Positions 24,946 through 33,025 of a DNA stretch of 41,803 nt are shown one piece after another. How positions within the stretch are numbered: position 1 is the stretch's first letter; each line of letters opens with the position of its first letter. The notes beneath the pieces were generated by a model. The model saw only the letters and a program-made list of their open reading frames with translations. It had not been told where the DNA came from and ran no database searches. The stretch is from the NCBI GenBank assembly GCA_002418765.1, contig DIET01000012.1:90738-132540 (forward strand). The letters run 5' to 3'. The position numbers and the translations under genes were made by a program. Source of the DNA: Peptococcaceae bacterium UBA5767 (GTDB lineage: Bacteria > Bacillota > TC1 > UBA5767).

Positions 24946-25632
24946 ATGAAAACATTGCGTGTGGCACAAATAGCCAAGATGATTGATCATTCCTTGCTTT
25001 CGCCGCAAATGACCCGTGAGGAAGTGGCAGAGGGTTGCGAGCTGGCGCTGGCTTATCATACTGCTTCGGTATGTGTCCGAGGCTATGATGTGGAATTTTG
25101 CGTAGAGAAACTCCGGGAATCTGATATCCTGGTAGGTACAGTTGTAGGCTTTCCACATGGGAACAGCACCGTGGAGACGAAGGTATTTGAGACGAAAGAT
25201 GCGATAAAAAAGGGTGCAGGAGAGATTGATGTAGTCATGCCAATTGGCTTGGTCCGTTCTGGTCTTTATAACCGGGTGCAAGAAGAACTAAAAGCAGTTC
25301 ATGATGTATGCAAAACCAAAAGTATTCCCTTGAAGGTGATTTTTGAGAATGCTTATTTAGATCAGGGAGAAATTATAGCGTGCTGCCGGATTTGTGATGC
25401 CTTGCAGGTGGATTTTATCAAGACATCGACTGGTTTTGCAGCATCTGGTGCCCTCGCAGAAGATGTGAAACTGATGAAGGAACATGTCAGGGATAGCATT
25501 CGTATCAAGGCGGCTGGAGGAATTCGTACCTATGAGCAGTTTTTAACACTGTATGAGCTGGGTGCGAGTCGTTTTGGAACCAGTGCAACCAAGGCGATTC
25601 TTGAAGAGGCCAGGGCCAAAGGATTGTTTTAA
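24946..25632 (+). CDS. deoC: Deoxyribose-phosphate aldolase
   Basis: A 228-residue class I aldolase with DERA signatures: IDHSLL near the N-terminus, VGFPHGNS, EIDVVMPIG (D95), VIFENAYL, the Schiff-base lysine K159 in DFIKTSTGF and a second lysine K188 in IKAAGGIRT. It splits 2-deoxyribose-5-phosphate into acetaldehyde and glyceraldehyde-3-phosphate in nucleoside salvage. GGGGG precedes the ATG. No other deo gene is adjacent. No clear terminator follows; an imperfect hairpin lies around 25691-25718. Confidence 0.92.
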   Translation: MKTLRVAQIAKMIDHSLLSPQMTREEVAEGCELALAYHTASVCVRGYDVEFCVEKLRESDILVGTVVGFPHGNSTVETKVFETKDAIKKGAGEIDVVMPIGLVRSGLYNRVQEELKAVHDVCKTKSIPLKVIFENAYLDQGEIIACCRICDALQVDFIKTSTGFAASGALAEDVKLMKEHVRDSIRIKAAGGIRTYEQFLTLYELGASRFGTSATKAILEEARAKGLF

Positions 25633-25726
25633 AGGCAGGCTGATGCGCGACCCATGGGGATTGATTTTCTTCATTAAATCGGTGGGAAGAACCTGCTACC
25701 AGATGAATTTTGGCAGGTCTGGTTGG

Positions 25727-25754
25727 TTGACAAAAGAAAATGAGTTGATATAAT
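25727..25754 (+). promoter_or_regulatory. Strong promoter of the T-box-controlled transporter operon
   Basis: A perfect TTGACA (25727-25732) and a perfect TATAAT (25749-25754) with a 16 bp spacer. Transcription would start near 25761, just before the T-box leader. Confidence 0.9.
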
Positions 25755-25760
25755 GTTCAT

Positions 25761-26030
25761 AAGTTCATAGAAAAACCGATGAAGAAGAAAAGTAATCTTA
25801 GAGGTCAGTACCAGAGAGTTGCGGCAGGTGGAATCGCAATAACCGGACATAAGATGAATGGACTTTGGAGGGCGGCCCAGATTTTTTGGTCTGGCAATAG
25901 CCGCCGGGAGCCGTACCCGTTATCCTGCCGGCCCACACCTCGTGGTGGGAAAGAGTGGATCGTGATGGATCAATTTGGGTGGTATCGCAGGATAGTTGTC
26001 TTGTCCCTTTAGGGATAAGATTTTTTTTAT
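25761..26030 (+). promoter_or_regulatory. T-box riboswitch, specifier UGG (tryptophan)
   Basis: A complete T-box leader. Stem I: AGTA (25791-25794) forms the 5' side of the specifier loop, ATCTTA (25795-25800) pairs with TAAGAT (25850-25855), and GAA then TGG (25859-25861) form the 3' side, so the specifier is UGG, tryptophan. AGAGAG (25813-25818) and GGTGGAA (25827-25833) are the conserved distal bulge and loop. The T-box sequence TGGGTGGTATCGCAG (25976-25990) builds the antiterminator, which competes with the terminator at 25999-26028. The base after UGG in the antiterminator bulge is U, which would pair with discriminator A and only wobble with the G73 usual in bacterial tRNA-Trp. Uncharged tRNA should turn on the transporter downstream. 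Confidence 0.9.
25999..26028 (+). terminator. T-box attenuator terminator
   Basis: TCTTGTCCCT (25999-26008) pairs with AGGGATAAGA (26011-26020) and is followed by eight T. It is the OFF state of the T-box leader. Confidence 0.9.
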
Positions 26031-26169
26031 GTCACGGTGCAAAAAGGAGAGAAATACCATGAAGAGCAGACGATGGTGAAACCAATATGAGGTACACAGT
26101 GTTTTGATATGAGATGAGACAGGTATAAGCTGAAAAATAGTGAAGAATAGAAATGGAGAAAATATAACG

Positions 26170-27132
26170 ATGAAAAAAATTAGCCTGATGATATTGGTAA
26201 TGATTATTTTTGGCAGCATGGGTTGTGCCGGTGCAGAAGAAGCGCGTGTTCCGGTTATTGGCATCAATCAGTTTGGGGAACATGCATCACTGGATAATTG
26301 CAGAGAAGGTGTTGTGCAGGGGCTATTGGATGCTGGACTGACTGAAGGAGAAGACTTTACACTGGATTACCAGAACGCTGGGTTTGATACGGGAATCGCC
26401 ACGCAAATTGCGCAGAATTTTTCTGCCAATCAAGTGGCTTTGATGGTGGCTATTGCTACTCCTTCAGCTACGGCAAGCTATGCTGCCGCAGAAGACAAGG
26501 ACATTCCCGTGGTATTTACGGCTATTACTGACCCGGTGGAAGCGAAGCTTGACCAAGGCAATGTGACAGGTACGAGTGATAAGTTGCCGGTTGAAGCACA
26601 ACTTGATTTGATTCGTCAGATGCAGCCAGAGGCTGATACCATTGGCATTTTATATACAACCAGCGAACCCAATTCAGTATCCGCAATTGCAGAGTATCAG
26701 CTTCATGCGGGTGCCTATGGATTCAGCATTGAAGCGATTGGTGTGACACAACAGTCTGAAGTTACTTTGGCAGCTGATTCGTTGATTTCCAAGGGTGTAG
26801 ATTGTTTCTCCAATTTGACAGACAACAATGTAGTAGGTGTCTTGTCTTCTGTTCTGGAAAAAACTGATGCAGCCGGCATCCCAGTATATGGCAGCGAAGT
26901 CGAGCAGGTGAAGCTTGGTGCTGTGGCCGCTGCGGGCATTGATTATTTTGAGCTTGGCAGACAAACAGGCAGTATGGTCGCTCGTATTCTTTTAGGTGAG
27001 GCCACAGCAGATGAGATTCCTTATGAAACCATCAGCGAGTATGGCATATACTATCATTCAGATGCGTTGGCTCGAATGGGTTTGGTTTTACCGGAAGAAT
27101 TATTGGCGAAAGCCATCGATGTTGCGGAGTAA
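26170..27132 (+). CDS. trpX: TrpX-type ABC transporter substrate-binding lipoprotein (cassette 1)
   Basis: A 320-residue substrate-binding protein of the COG2984 type. The signal peptide MKKISLMILVMIIFGSMGC ends in a lipobox-like cysteine (C19, with an atypical serine at -3), so it should be anchored outside the membrane. The body has the family landmarks IGINQFGEHASLD, LMVAIATPSA, VVFTAITDPVEA and ILYTTSEPNS. It begins a three-gene cassette behind the Trp T-box, which indicates tryptophan as ligand; the gene symbol rests on that context. GGAG eleven bases before ATG 26170 is weak but better than the in-frame GTG 26140. Confidence 0.85.
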   Translation: MKKISLMILVMIIFGSMGCAGAEEARVPVIGINQFGEHASLDNCREGVVQGLLDAGLTEGEDFTLDYQNAGFDTGIATQIAQNFSANQVALMVAIATPSATASYAAAEDKDIPVVFTAITDPVEAKLDQGNVTGTSDKLPVEAQLDLIRQMQPEADTIGILYTTSEPNSVSAIAEYQLHAGAYGFSIEAIGVTQQSEVTLAADSLISKGVDCFSNLTDNNVVGVLSSVLEKTDAAGIPVYGSEVEQVKLGAVAAAGIDYFELGRQTGSMVARILLGEATADEIPYETISEYGIYYHSDALARMGLVLPEELLAKAIDVAE

Positions 27133-27153
27133 CAAACAAGTGTGGGGTAGAAT

Positions 27154-28050
27154 ATGAATGTGTTGTTGGATTTAACCATAGGCATTTTAACACAGGGGTT
27201 TATGTATGCTTTGTTGTCTTATGGCGTATACATTACTTATAAAATATTAGATTTTCCAGATTTGACTGTAGATGGAAGTTTCCCTCTGGGCGCTGCGGTA
27301 ACTGCAGTGATGCTCACCAGAGGTGTGAATCCATACTTGACGCTACCCCTGGTCTTTGTGGTGGGGGCCTTGGCCGGTTTGCTTACGGGCTGGATTCATG
27401 TCAAACTCGGTATCCGGGATTTGCTGGCTGGTATTATCACCATGACAGCACTATTTTCGATCAATTTGCAGATTGCCGGATCGAATTTGATTGTAGACCG
27501 TTCTGTGGATACCTTGTTTACGGCTGCGCCCACCATGCTTTTGTTAGGAAGTTTTACCTTGATTCAAAGAAAGTTAATGGTGACGTTTTTGGTGGCCTTG
27601 GTGTTTAAGATTTTGCTGGATCTCTATTTTAAGACCAAAAACGGTTTGCTGTTACGCGCAGTAGGGGACAACAGCGTCCTGGTCACCTCACTGGCCAAGG
27701 ACAAAGGGAGGGTAAAAATCATTGGTTTGGTGATTGCCAATGCCTTGGTTGCCCTCTCGGGGGCTTTGGTTTGTCATGAGCAACGGGCCTTCTCTAGCAC
27801 CATGGGTACTGGTCAGGTGGTATTTGGCCTGGCCACGGTTATCATAGGGGCAACCTTGTTCAAGAAATGGGGATTTATCAAAGGAACAACGGCTGCGGTA
27901 GCAGGAAGCATTATCTACAAAGCTTGTATTCAAGTGGCCATCAGCCTTGGTCTGCCAGCCAATTTGCTGAAACTGATTACGGCGGTATTGTTCCTTGTAA
28001 TTTTGGTGTATGGAAATCGCAGAAAAGAGCAGGTGAGCGGACATGCTTGA
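27154..28050 (+). CDS. trpY: TrpY-type ABC transporter permease (cassette 1)
   Basis: A 298-residue permease with eight to ten hydrophobic segments, related to branched-chain amino acid permeases (COG4120). Landmarks are YGVYITYKILDFPDLTVDGS at the N-terminus and LVALSGALVCHEQRAF near residue 190-210. It forms the membrane channel for the substrate-binding protein and ATPase flanking it. It overlaps the ATPase gene by eight bases. Confidence 0.88.
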   Translation: MNVLLDLTIGILTQGFMYALLSYGVYITYKILDFPDLTVDGSFPLGAAVTAVMLTRGVNPYLTLPLVFVVGALAGLLTGWIHVKLGIRDLLAGIITMTALFSINLQIAGSNLIVDRSVDTLFTAAPTMLLLGSFTLIQRKLMVTFLVALVFKILLDLYFKTKNGLLLRAVGDNSVLVTSLAKDKGRVKIIGLVIANALVALSGALVCHEQRAFSSTMGTGQVVFGLATVIIGATLFKKWGFIKGTTAAVAGSIIYKACIQVAISLGLPANLLKLITAVLFLVILVYGNRRKEQVSGHA

Positions 28051-28816
28051 GCTGAGAAATATTACCAAGACATATAATCCTGGAACGCTGACGGAAATGT
28101 GTTTGTTTCAAGATTTGACGATGACAGTGGAGCAAGGGGAATTTGTTTCCATCGTGGGCAGCAATGGGAGCGGTAAAACTTCGCTTCTTAATATTATCTG
28201 TGGCAGTATTCCTGTGGAGCAAGGGCAGGTTTTGGTGGCTGGAGAAGATATTACCAAGATGGAGGAATACAAGCGGTATCAAAGAATTGGACGGGTCTAT
28301 CAGAATCCGGCCATGGGCACCTGTCCGCATTTGACCTTGTTTGAGAACATGTCGTTGGCTGATCATAAAGGGAAAAGCTTTGGATTGTCTCCGGGGGTAA
28401 ACCGACATCGTTTGCGTGTTTACCAAGAGCAGCTTTCTTTGTTGGGCTTAGGTTTGGAGAATAAGTTGGATGTTTTGGTGGGGACATTATCTGGAGGTCA
28501 GCGCCAGGCGGTGGCGCTATTGATGGCGACCATGACACCACTTGATTTTTTAATTCTGGATGAGCATACGGCGGCGCTCGATCCTAAGACAGCGGAGTCC
28601 ATCATGATACTCACTGACCAGATGGTCCGAAGGAAGAAGCTCACGGCCATCATGGTGACCCACAACCTGCGATATGCTGTGGAGTATGGTAACCGTTTGG
28701 TCATGATGAATCAGGGTAAGATCATTTTGGATCTAAAAGAGGACGAGAAGAGAAAGGGTTCTGTAGAAGATATTCTCCATATTTTTAACGAAATCAGTAT
28801 TGAATGCGGTAATTGA
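28043..28816 (+). CDS. trpZ: TrpZ-type ABC transporter ATPase (cassette 1)
   Basis: A 257-residue ABC ATPase with Walker A GSNGSGKTS (39-47), signature LSGGQRQAVALL, Walker B FLILDEHTAALD and the switch histidine in MVTHNLRYA. It powers import through the adjacent permease. Translation is coupled by the overlap. No terminator is visible right after it; the second cassette has its own promoter 73 bases downstream. Confidence 0.92.
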   Translation: MLELRNITKTYNPGTLTEMCLFQDLTMTVEQGEFVSIVGSNGSGKTSLLNIICGSIPVEQGQVLVAGEDITKMEEYKRYQRIGRVYQNPAMGTCPHLTLFENMSLADHKGKSFGLSPGVNRHRLRVYQEQLSLLGLGLENKLDVLVGTLSGGQRQAVALLMATMTPLDFLILDEHTAALDPKTAESIMILTDQMVRRKKLTAIMVTHNLRYAVEYGNRLVMMNQGKIILDLKEDEKRKGSVEDILHIFNEISIECGN

Positions 28817-28888
28817 ATCAGTTTGATGCTAAGTACTTTTTTCGGGAGGTTGGTTATAAGGAGCGTTGAGGTAAAACTGCAAAAAACG

Positions 28889-28917
28889 TTGACATGACCA
28901 AGATGAATGCATATCAT
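28889..28917 (+). promoter_or_regulatory. Promoter of the second ABC cassette, flanked by AACGTT inverted repeats
   Basis: A perfect TTGACA (28889-28894) and TATCAT (28912-28917) with a 17 bp spacer. An 8-bp inverted repeat, AAAACGTT (ending at 28890) and AACGTTTT (28924-28931), flanks the promoter, with the right arm on the start of transcription, and a third AAAACGT lies at about 28957-28963. This looks like an operator pair for an unknown regulator. Confidence 0.75.
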
Positions 28918-28923
28918 GTAGAT

Positions 28924-29064
28924 AACGTTTTGTGCACCTGACCAGAGGAAGCAGTGAAAACGTCAGTTGAGGGCGGAGACCGTGGGAAGCAGAGAGATGC
29001 TGAAGGAACAGGGAAGCTCTTTTGCACAGAAAAAAACAGCCCATGTCGATGACGGGGCTTTTTT
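28924..29064 (+). promoter_or_regulatory. Unrecognised structured leader with attenuator (riboswitch candidate)
   Basis: A closing helix TGTGCA (28931-28936) with TGCACA (29023-29028) encloses three smaller hairpins: CTGAC/GTCAG (28938-28942, 28962-28966), a GC-rich one at 28973-28983, and AGCA/TGCT (28988-28991, 28998-29001). An intrinsic terminator (29038-29064) follows 9 bases later. GGGC at 28971-28974 could instead pair with GCCC of the terminator, giving an antiterminator. The T-box sequence GGGTGG is absent, and the conserved cores of SAM, lysine, FMN, TPP, cobalamin, purine and glycine riboswitches were not seen. It precedes a TrpX-like transporter, so the ligand may be an amino acid or related metabolite. 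Confidence 0.5.
29038..29064 (+). terminator. Attenuator terminator before the second ABC cassette
   Basis: AGCCC (29038-29042) pairs with GGGCT (29055-29059), with an inner GTC/GAC pair, and a six-T run follows; the six A before the stem extend the helix. It lies 58 bases before the substrate-binding protein gene, inside the transcript. Confidence 0.8.
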
Positions 29065-29121
29065 GTATAGAAGATAACCAAATTTATTATTTAGGCGAAG
29101 AGCCTACCAAAGGAGAAGAAG

Positions 29122-30138
29122 ATGAAAACATTAACCAAAGGATGGATTTTATTGTTGGTGTTGATGATGGTAATCAGTGGGTGCGCCACGCAGGTAAGCG
29201 ATGAGGAACCTGCTGAGGAACCTGTTTCTGAGGAACCAGTAGTTGAGGAAGCGGAGGTTTTTGACATCGGTGTGATTCAGTATGTAGAGCACGTGGCACT
29301 CGATGCTTCCCGGGATGGTTTTATTGATGCATTGGCTGATAGTGGTTATATTGATGGAGACAATATCAATATTGATGTGCAAAATGCTCAAGCCGACCAA
29401 AGCAATCTGGCTACGATCAGTGATCGATTCATCGGCAATAATGTGGACTTGATTTTGGCCATAGCGACTCCGGCTGCACAAGCGATTGCTGGAAAAACCA
29501 CAGAGATTCCTATTCTGGGTACGGCCATTACTGATTATGAGTCAGCTCGTTTGGTTGATTCTGCAGCGGTTCCAGGTGGCAATGTCAGTGGTACCACAGA
29601 TATGAACCCTATTAAAGAACAAATTGATTTGCTGGTGCAATTGGTACCTGATGCCAAAACTGTTGGTGTTCTCTATACCTCTAGTGAAGACAATTCCATT
29701 TTGCAAGCAGCGATTGCCAAAGAGGCCATTGAAGCTTTGGGGATGACTTACGTGGAAGTGACTGTAACCAACTCCAACGATGTACAGCAGGCTACGCAGT
29801 CCATTGTGGACCAGTGTGATGCTATATATATTCCGACGGACAATGTTTTTGCTTCTGCTATGCCGGTCGTACAAGGGGTGACTTCGCAATCCAAAACACC
29901 GGTCATTTGTGGCGAATCAGGTATGGTGCAGTCCGGTGGGTTAGCTACGCTTGGTATCAATTATTATGATTTGGGCTACCAGACAGGTTTGATGGCAGCA
30001 AAAATTTTAAATGGTGAGGCTAAGACAGCCAGCATGCCTATTGAGTCGGCTACTGGTTTTGATTTTGCTATCAACGGTCAGGTTGCTGAAGAGATTGGAT
30101 TAAGCATTCCAGCAGAATTGCAAGAATACGTATTTTAG
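29122..30138 (+). CDS. TrpX-like ABC transporter substrate-binding lipoprotein (cassette 2)
   Basis: A 338-residue COG2984-type binding protein, clearly paralogous to the first cassette's protein (QYVEHVALDASRDG, ILAIATPAAQ, LGTAITDYES, VLYTSSEDNS). The signal peptide ends in a good lipobox VISGC with C20, followed by an acidic linker rich in Glu, Pro and Val before the domain. AAAGGAG precedes the ATG. The ligand is probably not tryptophan under T-box control, since its leader differs; another aromatic or hydrophobic compound is possible. Confidence 0.85.
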   Translation: MKTLTKGWILLLVLMMVISGCATQVSDEEPAEEPVSEEPVVEEAEVFDIGVIQYVEHVALDASRDGFIDALADSGYIDGDNINIDVQNAQADQSNLATISDRFIGNNVDLILAIATPAAQAIAGKTTEIPILGTAITDYESARLVDSAAVPGGNVSGTTDMNPIKEQIDLLVQLVPDAKTVGVLYTSSEDNSILQAAIAKEAIEALGMTYVEVTVTNSNDVQQATQSIVDQCDAIYIPTDNVFASAMPVVQGVTSQSKTPVICGESGMVQSGGLATLGINYYDLGYQTGLMAAKILNGEAKTASMPIESATGFDFAINGQVAEEIGLSIPAELQEYVF

Positions 30139-30191
30139 AAGACAAAAAAGATGCAGTGTTGATCTGCCTTGACAGAAACGGAGAAGTGTAG

Positions 30192-31085
30192 ATGGGACAA
30201 ATCATGCTTGGTGCGGTTTCTCTCGGCTTATTATGGGCCGTGATGACCATAGGGGTATACATCACATATAGAATATTGAACATAGCGGATTTGAGTGTTG
30301 AGGGCAGTATTGCCATGGGCGCCGCATTAGCGGCGCACAACATTGTAGGAGGGATGAATCCTTTCCTGGCAACAGGGGTGGCCTTTTTCGGTGGTATGGT
30401 GGCCGGTTTGATTACGGGCATTCTGCATACACGACTTAAAATTCCGGCATTGTTGTCAGGTATTTTGACTATGATTGCTCTTTACTCTGTGAATCTGCGG
30501 ATTATGGGAAAAGCCAATCTGTCTTTGCTTCGGATGGACACAGTCTACAGTACAGTAGAGCAGTTGGGCATGGTAAAAAATCATGCAGTGATTGTGCTGG
30601 GACTTTTTGTTGTTTTGATTCTGGTGGGTATCCTTTACTGGTTTTTTGGAACGGAGATTGGTTGTGCCATCCGGGCTACGGGAAACAATCCTCAAATGGC
30701 CCGGGCGCAGGGCATCAATACGGACAATATGATTATTTTAGGCCTGATTATCAGCAATGGCATGGTGGCGCTTTCGGGAGCCTTGATTGCCCAAAGTCAG
30801 AGCTTTGCTGATGTGCAGATGGGGATTGGATCGATCGTCATTGGTTTGGCTTCCGTGATCATTGGGGAGGTTCTTTTTGGAAAGAGAAATTTCTTCAATC
30901 GGTTGCTGTCATTGGTGCTAGGGGCCATTACGTATCGGATGATTATTGCGTTGGTGCTTAGAATGGGTATGCCAGCCAATGATTTGAAGCTGTTCACTGC
31001 CATGACGGTGGCTGTGGCTCTTTCGCTTCCTGTCTTCAGATCTTTCCTGAAGCCTCTTAAGAAATCAGGAAAGGAAGTGATCTAG
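30192..31085 (+). CDS. ABC transporter permease (cassette 2)
   Basis: A 297-residue polytopic permease, paralogue of the first cassette's permease: MTIGVYITYRILNIADLSVEGS at the start and MVALSGALIAQSQSFAD in the second half. GGAG precedes ATG 30192. It lies 53 bases after the binding protein and one base before the ATPase gene, all in one operon. Confidence 0.87.
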   Translation: MGQIMLGAVSLGLLWAVMTIGVYITYRILNIADLSVEGSIAMGAALAAHNIVGGMNPFLATGVAFFGGMVAGLITGILHTRLKIPALLSGILTMIALYSVNLRIMGKANLSLLRMDTVYSTVEQLGMVKNHAVIVLGLFVVLILVGILYWFFGTEIGCAIRATGNNPQMARAQGINTDNMIILGLIISNGMVALSGALIAQSQSFADVQMGIGSIVIGLASVIIGEVLFGKRNFFNRLLSLVLGAITYRMIIALVLRMGMPANDLKLFTAMTVAVALSLPVFRSFLKPLKKSGKEVI

Positions 31086-31086
31086 C

Positions 31087-31881
31087 ATGCTGAAAGTGCA
31101 GGCGATTTCCAAGCGATTCAACCCGGGAACCATCAACGAAAAAATGGCTTTAGATCGTGTTGATTTGACACTGGATGAAGGTGATTTTGTTACTTTGATT
31201 GGTGGAAATGGTGCAGGCAAATCTACTTTGCTTAATTGTGTGGCTGGTGTTTACGGCATTGATGAGGGTACGATCTTTATTGATGGCAAGGATGTGACCC
31301 GATTGTCGGAATTCAAGCGAGCCGGCATGATTGGTCGTGTTTTTCAAGATCCTATGATGGGAACTGCCTCAGATATGGGTATTGAAGAAAACTTGGCCCT
31401 GGCGTATCGTCGGGGGCAGTTTCGCAGTTTGCGCTGGGGGATCACCCATGATGAAAGGAATCATTATCGTGAACTTCTGTCTTCTTTGGGCCTAGGTCTG
31501 GAAAACAGATTGAGCAACAAAGTGGGCCTTCTTTCGGGAGGACAGCGTCAGGCGCTGACATTGCTGATGGCTACCTTGATCAGACCTCGGATTTTGTTAC
31601 TCGATGAGCACACCGCTGCTTTGGATCCCAAAACAGCGGATAAGGTACTGGAGTTGAGTGATCAGTTCATTGAAGAGGGTAAACTCACGACCCTCATGGT
31701 AACACACAATATGAGGCATGCTATCAAGCATGGTAATCGGTTGATCATGATGCACGAGGGTCATATCATTTTGGATATCCGGGGAGAAGAGAAACAGCAG
31801 CTTACGGTGGAAAATTTGATGGAGCGTTTCGGAAAGGCCAGTGGAGAGGAATTTGCCAATGATAGGGCTCTTCTCTCTTGA
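31087..31881 (+). CDS. ABC transporter ATPase (cassette 2)
   Basis: A 264-residue ABC ATPase with Walker A GGNGAGKST (39-47), signature LLSGGQRQALTLL, Walker B ILLLDEHTAALD and MVTHNMRHA. It is the paralogue of the first cassette's ATPase, with the same spacing of motifs. It ends the operon; a terminator follows 25 bases later. Confidence 0.92.
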   Translation: MLKVQAISKRFNPGTINEKMALDRVDLTLDEGDFVTLIGGNGAGKSTLLNCVAGVYGIDEGTIFIDGKDVTRLSEFKRAGMIGRVFQDPMMGTASDMGIEENLALAYRRGQFRSLRWGITHDERNHYRELLSSLGLGLENRLSNKVGLLSGGQRQALTLLMATLIRPRILLLDEHTAALDPKTADKVLELSDQFIEEGKLTTLMVTHNMRHAIKHGNRLIMMHEGHIILDIRGEEKQQLTVENLMERFGKASGEEFANDRALLS

Positions 31882-31906
31882 GTCAAAGCAATATTGATAG
31901 TTTAAG

Positions 31907-31968
31907 AACTTCCACTCTGGGAAGTGTATTCTCAATACTTGGATGCGCTACCTGACTGGAAGTTTTTT
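31907..31968 (+). terminator. Terminator with alternative pairings after the second ABC cassette
   Basis: AACTTCCA (31907-31914) can pair with TGGAAGTT (31957-31964), which runs into six T, forming a terminator with a long loop. The same left arm can also pair locally with GGAAGT (31920-31925). The two options exclude each other, so the local hairpin may weaken termination. Confidence 0.55.
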
Positions 31969-32903
31969 AAATGCAAGTTGTTCGCTCTTAGCTAATGTTG
32001 GGAATCAAGAAAAGATTGAATTCAATATCCGAGCGGCATTTCCCTGAAGAACAGATAAATAATTAGTTAAGCATCAAGAAAAACCCGTAAGGGCCTTGTT
32101 GATAGTTGATATGAAGTTACCATAGGATAAATGTAGTATTAGTGAGCACATATGCTGAAAAGATGATATTATTTTTAAGAGATGTAGAGTGATTGCATAC
32201 CATTGAAAAGAAGCTGTTTTACTGTACAGAAGAGATTAGAAATTTATATGAAAACCCTAGGTGAAAGCAAATTGGTGAGGTTCAGCATAAATAGGGTATT
32301 CATTTGAGTAATTCTCGACAAATTGACGAGCTCGTTGAAGCAGGAGAAGTGATCCGATGCAAGACAAAGGGTTCAAGGACCAAGGAAATCAAAGATGGTA
32401 CTTTAGAAGAGTACCTGGATCGAAAAGACAAAGACCCCGCTGATCTATCGATGGGGTATTTGACGGGAAAACCTTAAGAGCCAATATAACTATGGTGAAC
32501 AAAGGCAGCAATTGATTGAATTGAAAAATGGGGAAAAATAGAGGATGAAGCATTTTCAAGATCTGCAGAATCCTGAAGCTCTCACGCAGACGTTACGCAT
32601 GATGGCTAGCGTTTAATTGCATCGAGGGAAAGCACTCCAAACCCAAACAAAAATCGTATAATATGCCAACAGAAAAAGAATTTAGCTAGATGCAATCGCT
32701 GATGGGATCCCTTGAATGTGTTGATATGAGCTGAAGAGAGCTTAGCATCGACGCACTCGAAAAGCAATAGTGGCCTAATTTTCAGGACACGGCTTTCCGC
32801 ATCTTCAATAAATTTAAAATATGTATTAAATTGATTTGATTAAGCTGTTAGAGGAAGATTTTCGAAACAGACACTTGAGGGCGTTTAGTTTATTTTCAGT
32901 GTG
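31969..32903. other. Decayed non-coding region between ABC cassette and GGDEF gene
   Basis: About 0.9 kb without an intact gene. Short coding-like pieces occur in several frames, for example around 32304-32477 and, after a frame change, 32471-32615, each ended by stops. This is what an old gene or mobile element looks like after decay. No transposase signature, terminal repeats or RNA gene could be recognised. Confidence 0.5.
32304..32477 (+). pseudogene. Gene remnant, 57 codons
   Basis: The frame from TTG 32304 to TAA 32475-32477 has protein-like content, charged and with repeated Lys-Asp motifs (EEYLDRKDKDPADLSMGYL). There is no good ribosome binding site. After the stop, coding-like sequence continues in another frame (SQYNYGEQRQQLIELKNGE, about 32477-32540, and HFQDLQNPEALTQTLRMM further on), which suggests one longer gene broken by a frameshift and stops. 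I do not recognise the family. Confidence 0.4.
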
Positions 32904-32932
32904 TTGACCATGGCCATGCTACCCTGTAAAAT
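32904..32932 (+). promoter_or_regulatory. Predicted promoter of the GGDEF gene
   Basis: TTGACC (32904-32909) and TAAAAT (32927-32932) with a 17 bp spacer, each one mismatch from consensus, leaving a leader of about 87 bases. Confidence 0.65.
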
Positions 32933-33025
32933 TGTCCGGAGCTAAAGCAAATCATCCGAAAATTCGTTGACTTTTCAACCACCTAAAACGCGGCTTGAAA
33001 AACTGCTTAGGAAAGGAATCTTCAA

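Noticed and set aside
25779..26012. A 77-codon open frame on the plus strand
   Set aside because: It lies wholly inside the T-box leader, whose RNA motifs explain the sequence; no ribosome binding site.
32085..32115. Minus-strand terminator-like CCC/GGG hairpin with T run
   Set aside because: The stem has three GC pairs plus wobble pairs, and no minus-strand gene exists upstream of it.
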